A stretch of DNA of 64,000 nt, from contig OY294070.1 of the NCBI GenBank assembly GCA_958510875.1, positions 744,001 to 808,000 on the forward strand, in the 5' to 3' direction. Position numbers and translations under genes: made by a program. Origin of the DNA: Endomychus coccineus (taxonomy: Eukaryota; Arthropoda; Insecta; Coleoptera; Endomychidae). This document shows positions 55,590 through 64,000 of this stretch, piece by piece (within the stretch, counting starts at the first letter, position 1; the number at the start of each line of letters is the position of its first letter). The notes under the pieces are model-generated. The model was not told the DNA's origin. It saw only the letters and a program-made list of their open reading frames with translations, and made no database searches.

Positions 55590-55659
55590 TCCTCCATAGC
55601 TGGGCGGTTAAGCCACCTAACTTTGGAATTAATTTCTCGGGTTCGAATCCGGTGTAGGA
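55590..55659 (+). tRNA. tRNA-like unit 3, right terminal repeat
   Basis: Starts 131 bp after unit 2. A box TAGCTGGGCGG, perfect B box GGTTCGAATCC, T-stem TCGG/CCGG with an 8-nt loop, and ends TCCTCCA/TGTAGGA. The tRNA-like part and the ~65-bp linker together form the repeated unit. Confidence 0.5.
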
Positions 55660-55728
55660 TAACAAAATATTCATTTCAGTAGAATGCGAGTACACAGATG
55701 ACTAGTTCACAGACTGCAGATTGGAAAA

Positions 55729-55872
55729 AACATAGATTTGCCAGACCATAGTTGGAGGAATCATAGATTACCAAACCATAGCCTACCTGTCCATCGATTG
55801 TTGAACCATAGAGCATAGTCGGGTGCACCATAGATTACCAAACCATAGACCATCGATTGGTGAACCATATAC
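55729..55872. repeat. CATAG-rich subterminal zone, right
   Basis: CATAG/CATAT occurs about eight times in ~140 bp, in degenerate 17-25-bp units such as 'accatagattaccaaaccatag'. The mirror zone is at 43131-43272. Spaced short motifs close to transposon ends often bind the recombinase, which is an inference here. Confidence 0.5.
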
Positions 55873-55881
55873 TTCTATGAC

Positions 55882-55893
55882 TGCGCATGCGCG
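55882..55893. promoter_or_regulatory. NRF1/Ewg-type palindrome in right terminal repeat
   Basis: TGCGCATGCGCG, the mirror of the site at 43108-43119, 116 bp from the right terminus. It is GC-rich in otherwise AT-rich DNA and fits YGCGCAYGCGCR. Confidence 0.45.
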
Positions 55894-56009
55894 ATTGTGG
55901 ATGACCTTGGAATGGACAGTTTTCGCTAAAATGAACCTTAGATTTCCTTATGGAGATTTACATGCAAAAAAGGTCGATTATGGTGGAGAACCGGTGTAGC
56001 ACATCTACT

Positions 56010-56015
56010 CCCCAT
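56010..56015. repeat. Polinton target-site duplication, right (CCCCAT)
   Basis: Second copy of the six bases found at 42986-42991; together they mark the exact insertion point inside a transposase codon run for FLWG. Confidence 0.9.
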
Positions 56016-56869
56016 AGAAAGAAGTCGCAGGGCGTCAAATCAGGGGAGCGGGCCGGCCAGTTCACTGGTGCATCGTGTCCTCTACCTATCCAGCAATCTG
56101 GATATTCCGCATTCAAATGTCGCCTCACAGCTAATGTGAAATGAGGAGGTGCACCATCATGGATAAACCAGGCCACGACGTATGTGTAAGGGCAAGTCTT
56201 CCAACAGTTCAAGTAGCCTTTGTTCCAAAAAGTTCAAGTAGTTCGTCCCGTTCAATCGATCGGGTATAACGGTAGGGCCAATAAGAAAGTTATCCACAAT
56301 TCCAACCCAAACATTGATTTTAGTTTGATTCTGAAAATATGTAACTTCCGTTTCATGAGGATTTTCATCAGCATAGAAATGTTCATTATGGAGGTTAAAA
56401 AGAGCACATCTCGTGAAAGTATCTTCGTCCGTGAACAGAATTCTTCTACAAAAATTGGGGTTTGCGTTTTGTCTTTGGACAATAAGCCGACAGAAATCTA
56501 GCCGATGACCTGGATCCATGGGCAATAAGTCTTGAACTGTTTTAATATGATAGGGATACAACAGTTCTTCTTTCAGTACATTATGAACTAATGATGTTGA
56601 GGCTCCAATACGAAGTCCCAAATGTAGTGTGCTTATCCCAGGTTCAGTTTCAACCGCTTCCAGTATCGCTTCTTCAAGCTCTAACGTCCTTCTTGTCCGT
56701 CTGCGTCCAGTTTCTCTGCGATTTGCTTCAAATTTGCCAGTTTCGCGAAGGTTTGCCGATTTGGAATTCTGCGATGCGGATATCTTTCCCTTCTCCGGCC
56801 ATTGCAACGACAAAGTCCATAAATCAATAACATATCAACCATTTCAGTGTTAGTGAATTTTTGAGCCAT
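56016..56869 (-). pseudogene. Mariner-type transposase, N-terminal and catalytic part
   Basis: Minus strand from ATG at 56867-56869. The N-terminal helix-turn-helix (MAQKFTNTEMVDMLLIYG) is followed by a second DNA-binding region, then ILFTDEDTFTR (first Asp), FIHDGAPPHF (second Asp) and RSPDLTPCDFFLWG (third Asp), where the Polinton cuts it. At least two frameshifts lie upstream of the cut, near 56740 and near 56165, so the gene is dead apart from the insertion. The C-terminal ~62 codons are at 42796-42985. It belongs to the DDxD mariner-like group with long inverted ends. Confidence 0.8.
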
Positions 56870-57537
56870 AATTTTATAAAATTTTTACGGAAAGCAAAGT
56901 AAAAACTGACAGTTTTGAGAATAAATTCTTCAAATGCCAAAATGACATTAGAAAAGCAAAAGCAACTAAGGTATATCTATGGTTTCGGCGTTTACGTAGT
57001 GTAAATTCATAATACTTCAGAAGTTGTAGAATAAAACTCAAATTTTACACAACTTCTGAAGCAACTAAGGTATTTTAATCAAGTAAAATTAGTAAGCCAA
57101 AATTGCAGAGACTCGAAAATTAATTTTTTCAAGCTAATCCGTTGATTTTATCAAAATTTTCTAAGAGTAAGAAAAGTTTTCAAATTAGATAAGCTATCTA
57201 CATAAAAAATATCGAGTGAATTACATTGACCACAAAAAAGTTCTGGACACTTTTCCCGTTACATCCTCAAGTTTGAGCCATTTCTATGGTCTCTAAGGCT
57301 CTGTGCTCCACTCTCAAAAATGGCCATTATTGACAGTAACTCACCTGCTAAATATTGTAAAAGTTCTTCATCACGTTCTCAAGTTATACCGAAAAAACAA
57401 AATTATTTTTGCAATTTTGAAGCCCTCTACCGGGTAAACAAGACACTTGAGGCAAAAGTAAAAAGGCTCATCAACTTTTTTTCGAATCAAAGAATCTTCG
57501 GCTTTATTTTTGCCACGCAGTTCGAGGACACCCTGTA

Positions 57538-57840
57538 TATTCACATAAGGAAGCAGCCAAACTGCTGTGAGTCGTCAAAAGAAAATTTCTTGTTTAGAAT
57601 ATTTCGTAGTACATAAAATTTATATATTAATCTTCTGATTTTATTGTTTAATTAACATGAGTTGACCACTTGAGATGTTGATCTATATAAACGCCCAAAT
57701 ATTTTATTATAGAGGTATTTTGCACAATATCAGTGGTGTCGTTTAAAATTAGAGGTTCTGAGTTATAGGGATAGGGGATAGGCTGTTGTAAACGAACACC
57801 TGTATACTCATAATCAACGGAAGTCGACAGACTTGAATAT
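57538..57840 (-). mobile_element. Old LINE fragment, RT end (other half of 41331-42080)
   Basis: Minus-strand traces: NSEPLILNDTTDIVQNTS, then IKYLGVYIDQHLKWSTHVN (the conserved motif after the YADD domain in LINE reverse transcriptases), then RLIYKFYVLRNIL with a frame change. At the TA border the sequence continues into IYGMSIWG at 42080, so both halves were once contiguous. Confidence 0.7.
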
Positions 57841-60800
57841 TGGAAGGAGGGTTATCTACAAGACATAGGCACCTATTAAGAAAAGTTTCTTTTTGAAATT
57901 CGACCCATAAGGGAGTGAAAAGGGTTGGAATCGTTGTAGTGTGACGTTTGCTCATACATTGTTGGCTCGTCACAGCTCAGACTGTCCGTTACACAACTCG
58001 AGATAACCCCATACAACAACTAGTAGAATATATGGGAAAGTGTTTGCCTCGGCTGAAGTTTTATCGAATATTGGCCCAAAATACGACATTATCACAATCG
58101 TTTTGACTGATGTGAGAGAAAATTTTATTTTTATTAGAATGATTACGAATTAATTTATCAGCATACAGGATTACAACGTTCCGTAATCTCTAGTTCTTTT
58201 TAACTTATTTCACTTACATTCTACTAAAATCCTCAACTGGTGACTTCCTTGGTAAATTCTGCAGAAAGGTAGCAATTCCTTTAAAACATCACTGTTTTGA
58301 CCAACTAGCGTTGAACCTATGGATTTATGGTTAATCCTAAACGCCTATAATGGTACGTACTGCCAGTAAACGTAAGCTTGGCTCTCTACCAGAAGTTCAC
58401 TTGCAATCTTCAAAGCATTTGCCCGAATTTGGCACCAATTTCTTCTTGGGAACTCGAACTGACATTTGACATTTTTAAAACTAAAAAGTCTCTTTCCGAT
58501 CAAGAGATGCAGATTTATTACAGACATATTACAATAATGATTGCGACTGAATACTATTTCGATTGGTATCTTTATCGATAGAACGCGTTATGCCATATCG
58601 ATGTGCAATAGAGTGCATTGTCTTAGCCAACACACAGTTTACATAAAAGTTCAATAACAATACAAGAAGGAAACTCCTACGTTCGAAATTTCGTTACCCA
58701 ACATTTCCAGCGACAGAGAGCGAAAAGATCGTTCAACTCACATACAAGACGATATGTCAACCGTGAGATATCAGAAATCAGAAGCGGAAAATCAACGGAA
58801 GCTAATTCATTTCATGATGTAATGAAATATATTCAAAATTCGAACAAAAGGTTCTTCAGGGAACACTGGAATTCTATTTTTTATATGTCAGATTAGTCGA
58901 AGGTCCCCATCCTCATTGCAAGGCGATCTTTGAGATTCATCATTGTCGTTACGCTTTTTGTTGACAACATGTTTTCGCACCGTCTTCTGTAGTATAGTGG
59001 TTAGCATGATCACGTCTCACTCTGTTTACATACTTGAGTTTCGGTTGAGGTATTTTCGATATATAACGTAAATATCTCAGGCAAAAGGCAAGATAATATA
59101 TGACCTTGCCTTCCTTCGTATAGGAAATAAAACTACCTGTAATTCGAAATAGTCAGGATTCGGCGAAATTTCCACGATGGGGTGACCTTACCTCCTTAAG
59201 TAGAAAAAAACCATACAAGGATTAATCAAGTTATAGCATTTAGAGATCCAGAATTCTATTCACCCGTTAACCCATAATCCAAGACCAAAAATTAGACTCA
59301 TCCCATAACCCATAACCTCAATAAAATCATACTTTTGAAGAATAATTTAGCCAAAATCGGTAATGGTGGTGTTAAGATCCCATAGAATAAGTTCCAGCGA
59401 TTATGAAAGGATTTTGAATCTTTTGGATTTTTGAAACTTTCATAAGGATGGGAAAATCTTGATTTTGACTCATAAGATTACCTCGGGCCTGAGGCCCTCG
59501 AATTTGTAGGATCGTCGTCAGATTTGGCAGAGGAGATAGGCATTGGAATGTTTGTTGTCTTAAGCCCACGGACAATCCTACGTAGCCATTTCACGGGTTA
59601 CAACTAAAGAAGATTTAAAGTTATGTAAAATAATGGAAAATTCATCACATCAGATAATGTTGTTTATAACGAAGCTGTCCTATAAACACAATATGTTCAC
59701 ACATTATTTTGACTTTCTAAGGATACAATTATTGTTGAATGGAAATAACACGTATTTATAAAATGGACTTGTTCGAATATATTAAGAATGCTCAATCAGC
59801 AACTATGTTGCGATTGTTAAATTTCCGTGGCAACATTCGTATTTTAGTGGAGGAATTTATTGATTTCATTGTTACTGGTTTTCCTTGATTATGTTATCCT
59901 TTTTATCAGCAGCGGCGAACAAAACCATTACGATTTTCTATTATTTCTTTGACATTTTATCTGCGGAAAAGTTGTTAAATAGGCCAAGCTCGAACTAATC
60001 TCATTTGTATGTTGATAAGCTTTAGCAATAACAACAATGAAATTCCCAAGCTGATATGAAGTGTTATAGCGGAAAATGTTTCATTTGAAATCTTAAAAGG
60101 AATGTGTATATTGGAAGTTATATCTGATTTGCCTGAAAATCAAACACAAAAAACTTATTTTCGTTTCGTTCGTTGTTGAAGGAAATCCGTTTCCGATCTA
60201 TTGCCAATAAAATATTGGTGAGTTCATAGAAAAGGTTCATAGGTTTTGCCTTGTTGACATAATTTCGCTAACGAGATATATTGAGAAAAAAGTTCAAATT
60301 TCAAAATTTTGCATGCAAAATTATGAAAAAATCATCAATGGTAATTGCAATAAAGTTTATCTATCTATCTATCTATCTATAGGTGTTTTTTCAAAGTTCA
60401 CAAGATAACCATATTCGCCCATTGAAAATATACGAAATGGTTATTTTGTATGTATGACAATTATTTGGACAGTTTTGTTTTTATTTTGAAGGGTCAGACA
60501 GAGTCACGTTCCAAATTTTAATACGAATAATAATATAGCGATAGAAGAATTCCAATTGTTGTTCCGTTGGATTAATATATTATAACGTTTTTAAAAATTT
60601 GTTTTATCGATACTGTGTAGCTATTAACTCGGCACGACCGTTAACGATCGATTTACTTTTGAATATAAACCATAAGTCACTGGCAGATGTTCGTGTGAAC
60701 AGTTGGAAAAAAAATTTATGTTTTTTACGGGCCATTAAAGAGTCTACAGGCTTCACGATACAATATTAATCACTAAATATATGTTATTATCCTGGATTTG

Positions 60801-61509
60801 TCTTTCACTTTGTAGGTCACGTATAAATTAAACTATAGTTTTGCGAATTCAATAACTGTGTTTATTCTGTTAGTTGAATTGTTATACAAGCTTGTAACAG
60901 AATATAATAAATTAACCATTTAGCATTTATAAATATTTATTCTCTTAATTAATAACCGCTTTTATTCGAGATGAACTAGCCGTAAAATGATAATTAAGCT
61001 GAGCTAGTGGAGAAATTTCGGAATTGAAAATATTTTTCGATTTCCTAGCGTGCAATATCAAGTTTTATGAAAGTTGTAAAACGAATAGGTTTCATAATTG
61101 ATTACTTGATGAGTTAAATAATTAATGTTCGCCTTTAAAAGTGATAAATTTTACAGTTTCTTGTAGTATTCTTGTTTTCCTAATGAATACACCTTCCGAG
61201 TCAACTGTTTACGGTACAGTAGCCTATAGAACCGTTTCTAATTATAACGTTCTTGAAACGTCTGGAATTTCGTAGGAATCATGTCCATAACCTTGAAAAT
61301 CCGATAGTTTATAACATTTTTGATTGCAACTATTACAGAAAACGATCGGATTGCTTCGAAGACCAGCTCGGCTGGATTTCGACAACATAAACACACAAAT
61401 AAATAATAAACTGTTAAGATCACTAATTTCCTTCACCCATGGGAACAATGTATTGCAGGAGAGTTTTTGCATGTCGTTATCATCACCTTTATATCCTCTC
61501 TCGAACAGT
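57841..61509. other. Long intergenic stretch
   Basis: No gene is recognised on either strand. A (TCTA)n tract lies at 60357-60381. Short open frames (58345-58527, 59372-59575, 61238-61472) show no family features. Confidence 0.5.
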
Positions 61510-61665
61510 TAACAAGCATTAAAACATTTTTTTTCATGAAATTCGTCGATATCCAGGGCGGCAGGACCCCCATATACCCAGGCGAAGGTCCAAGGGAACC
61601 TAAGGGAATTTTTTTGATAGCATATTCGTGTTCAGTGACCCCAAAAACCCCCAAGAAACCAATTC
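61510..61665 (+). repeat. Dispersed repeat, copy 2
   Basis: Inverted counterpart of 39030-39200; the two share 'gatagcatattcgtgttcag(t/c)gaccccaaaaac' and the flanking 'aagcattaaaa...tcatgaaattc(g/a)tcgatatcca'. The shared stretch is ~155 bp. Confidence 0.6.
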
Positions 61666-62587
61666 GAGTTTTTTTTAGTGCTTTATTTCCTCGACTATAT
61701 GTTAGGTTGTTATGCTGGCAAACTTGTAATATTGCTATGAAATTTAGCTACTTTATAAATTCGACTCAGATTCGAAATACAATTGCATTTTTAGTAACAT
61801 TTCAATGAGATGGTATCATTTATTAAATCATCTTGGATAACAACAACGTGAAATATGCGAACAGACAATGGATTGCTTTGAATCTACATACAAAACAGGA
61901 TAAATAATAATCAGAATTATTCGGTGGTATTAGAATAAAATATACTGATGTAATACGAATGGATTAGTCGAAAGTTGAATAATATAAGAAGCTGACAAGT
62001 ATGATTGAAATTGCTTTTGTTGTTATATCCACAATAACCACCGGTTGAAAGTAAAACGAACAAAAAAGGAAAGTGTACATAATGCCATTATTTTATTCTA
62101 TACAATTATTCAATTCCATGATTTCTCGACAACCACAAAACCTGCTAATTTCTTTCCGCTAATTGAACTTGGAAAACGAATATATCTATCCGAGTAACCA
62201 TGAAGAATAATCAAAATTGTTATTTATGCATCAAATGAATAACGGGAGGTTTGAACTTAGCTGAAATTTCATTTATTTCATAGATGAACATATTTCATCC
62301 CATATTATATATACAATAGTATTTGCATACATGTCAAATTTAAGAACTAGTAAATAATATCATATTATAATAATATATCTCATGATGTGAATAATGAGTT
62401 ACACCTACATTTTGCAATAAAGTAACTTTTGTATGGGTAACTAAATGTACAAATATTTATTGAAAATAAATTAAAATCACATTAGTATTAAGTTTCTAAT
62501 AGTGATGTATTCGTAATACATTTAACATTAAATTAAATTGAAGTGATTAACAAAAACAGTTTTTCTCTTCATCCTTTCATCCTACCT
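61666..62587. other. Intergenic stretch
   Basis: Nothing recognised; AT-rich. Confidence 0.45.
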
Positions 62588-63665
62588 TCAGTCAGTAAAA
62601 AAGGTTGAGAATTTCTTTTGGTTTTGAAAAATGATTCGTTTAGAAGCTTTAGAAAAGTGTTTCATATTTGAAATTGTTTTAATATCAATAGGAAGCAAGT
62701 TATAGCATTTAGGGATGTTGATTTGCTTATTTGTAGTGTTCCCAGTTAAATGTGTATAATATGTGCGACTTTTATATTTCTTTTCTGGTAGAAAAACATA
62801 CATACAGTATGAGTTCAAAATTTCTTCCGATTATGAGTGTTCTGGAAAATAATTTAGATTTATGTTTAATAACTTTTAAAATGTAGTTGTGGATAATATT
62901 TAGAATTTATAATAAATTATTATACAGCCCACCCAATGCGATTATAATATAAAGGATTAATGACTCCACCAAAGATTTGTAAGCTGTTACAAGTAAATCA
63001 TTTTGTAGTATATCTCTTAGTAAGTAAAATGTATATATTAGTTGTTTAATCTTTTTACTCAGATAAATGTCATGATGCTCCCATTTAAGATAATTATCAA
63101 CATAGATACCTAGATATTTAATTGTATTAGTTTCATAAATATACTCAGTAGTATCAAGTTGTAAGTAATTGAAATCTGGCCGAGAATGGTTGCTGATTGA
63201 GAATGCGATATAGTTAGTCTTTGTTAAGTTATTTGTTAATCCGAAAGCATCCAGCACGGTCTTTATTGTTTTCAGTCCTTCGTAAGCCCTTTCTTTTACA
63301 AGATCCCATGATGAACTAGAGAAAATCAAAATTGTGTCATTGCAACTGCAGAGTGTGTTGATATAAACTGGGAAAAGTATCGGACCTAATACTGTGGAAC
63401 TCCTATATCAACTGTCAATGGGTCACTTAAAGTACCGTTAATTTTAACTATTTGACACCTATTTTTTAAATAGTTTTTCATTAAAGTGTGCGTCTTTCCC
63501 CTGATTCCATAGCTAGAGAGTATGTCAAATAGTTCTTTATGTGAGACTGTGTCGAAAGCCTTAGCTAAGTCCATTAATACTGCAGTTGTTTTTTGAATAG
63601 CATTAAAATTATTTGTGATAAAGTTTGTTAATTCAAAACAACTATTAAAAGTTCGATTTTCACTG
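62588..63665 (-). mobile_element. LINE fragment (CR1/jockey-like), 5'-truncated
   Basis: Minus strand. MDLAKAFDTVSHKELFDIL and IGVPQ lie at 63386-63574. The frame shifts near 63390, then continues through IKYLGIYVDNYLKWEHHD to VESLILYIIIALGG (62907-63329), with a C-terminal piece at 62588-62818 (YYTHLTGNTTNKQINIPKCYN). The YADD region has decayed around 63340. It ends near 63665 at its 5' side. A related element gave the fragment at 57538. Confidence 0.7.
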
Positions 63666-64000
63666 GTTTAATGAATACTCGTAATTATAGTTACAAAGTA
63701 CTAACTCCCTAGAATAAAGTAACGTAATATATAACTTTAATAATCTTAGGATAGATCATTATTGGAATTTTACCTAATTGGATTTAACCCATCGAGGGAT
63801 TAAATGAGAAACTGGTAGCAAATGAAAATTTAACAAATTTAGTAAGCGAGAATTGTGTTTAGTATTTGTTGATCGTTCAATAGGATATCGGACTTCTTAT
63901 ATTTATTAATTTCTAGGGATTTAGGAATTTAGTTTATCACTTTTATTCTGAATGTGTAAAATCTTAAAATTATCATTAAACTTATGGTTTTCTATAATTG
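63666..64000. other. Window end, nothing recognised
   Basis: AT-rich with no gene, repeat or RNA signal that I can support. Confidence 0.4.

Larger units (their letters stand above)
42992..56009 (+). mobile_element. Polinton/Maverick, 13,018 bp, polB-less
   Basis: The termini are AGTAGATGTGC and its inverted copy, matching the AG...CT ends known for Polintons, with a CCCCAT duplication. Terminal inverted repeats span 42992-44724 and 54279-56009. The ~9.5-kb interior carries virion-type genes and an integrase on the plus strand: ATPase, unnamed protein, fibre-like, integrase, PLA2-domain protein, protease, penton-like, small protein and capsid. No protein-primed DNA polymerase B is detectable on either strand, although it is a hallmark gene of the group. 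At least one gene is frameshifted. The copy is therefore a defective, virus-like integrated element, not a free-living virus. Confidence 0.93.
54279..56009. repeat. Polinton terminal inverted repeat, right
   Basis: 1731 bp, inverted copy of 42992-44724 with a few substitutions and small indels. The close match means that the element inserted recently or that the repeats have been kept alike by conversion. Confidence 0.9.
42083..57535 (-). mobile_element. Tc1/mariner-type transposon with long inverted ends, split by a Polinton
   Basis: Ends CAGGGTGTCCTCGAACTGCGTGGC and its inverted copy are flanked by TA (42081-42082 and 57536-57537). Without the nested Polinton the element is ~2.4 kb. The inverted ends are long (~600 bp): the left end even includes an inverted copy of the first transposase codons near 42651. 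The right end has a ~100-bp extra segment near 56960-57065, bounded by a duplicated 'aagcaactaaggta'. The transposase gene runs on the minus strand from 56869 and is interrupted at 56015/42986. Confidence 0.85.

Noticed and set aside
1..64000. CRISPR arrays, bacterial operons, rRNA genes
   Set aside because: None seen; the tandem repeats present lack the repeat-spacer pattern, and gene structure is eukaryotic.

Overview
The window is AT-rich animal nuclear DNA, most likely from an insect and possibly a beetle. Genes have short exons, phase-0 introns and GT/AG splice sites, and the DNA is full of insect-type repeats: mariner, Penelope, R1-like LINE, Crypton, Helentron, pogo and Polinton. The order is an inference from the repeat families and from the tandem farnesol-dehydrogenase-like genes; no sequence here fixes it.

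Left part (1-27.7 kb): a tandem array of short-chain dehydrogenase/reductase (SDR) genes of the farnesol dehydrogenase-like type, all on the minus strand. Each has four exons of 108, 462, 156 and 42 nt, giving 255 aa. Three copies are open (11836-14127, 16662-22426, 24992-27632). One is dead, with two nonsense codons (3221-9691), and one is cut by the window edge (1-77). The outermost copy at 24992-27632 looks like a fusion: its first exon is divergent and its first intron contains relics of intergenic DNA. Introns and spacers hold a 1.58-kb LTR with a TATA/Inr core promoter, Penelope-like fragments with hammerhead-like motifs, a Crypton tyrosine-recombinase fragment, R1-like and CR1/jockey-like LINE fragments, a Helentron tail with an endonuclease domain, and a complete mariner with an intact 349-aa transposase.

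Middle (27.7-41 kb): a ~390-bp tandem repeat interrupted by a deleted pogo-like element, a long fold-back hairpin, the three-exon 6-pyruvoyl-tetrahydropterin synthase gene (minus), an intronless Rho-family GTPase with an altered switch II (minus), and long non-coding stretches.

Right part (41-58 kb): three nested insertions. An old LINE was split by a Tc1/mariner-type transposon with long inverted repeats (42083-57535, TA duplication). Its transposase gene was in turn split by a 13,018-bp Polinton/Maverick (42992-56009). The Polinton ends are exact: AG...CT termini, a CCCCAT 6-bp duplication and ~1.73-kb terminal inverted repeats. It carries a packaging ATPase, an unnamed protein broken by a frameshift, a fibre-like coiled-coil protein, a DDE integrase with a chromodomain, a phospholipase A2-domain protein, an adenain-type protease, a penton-like protein, a small basic protein and a major-capsid-like protein, all on the plus strand. 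I see no protein-primed DNA polymerase B. Each terminal repeat carries three tandem tRNA-like units with intact A and B boxes, which is the most unusual signal in the window.

The last 6 kb is largely featureless apart from a microsatellite, a dispersed repeat and another LINE fragment.
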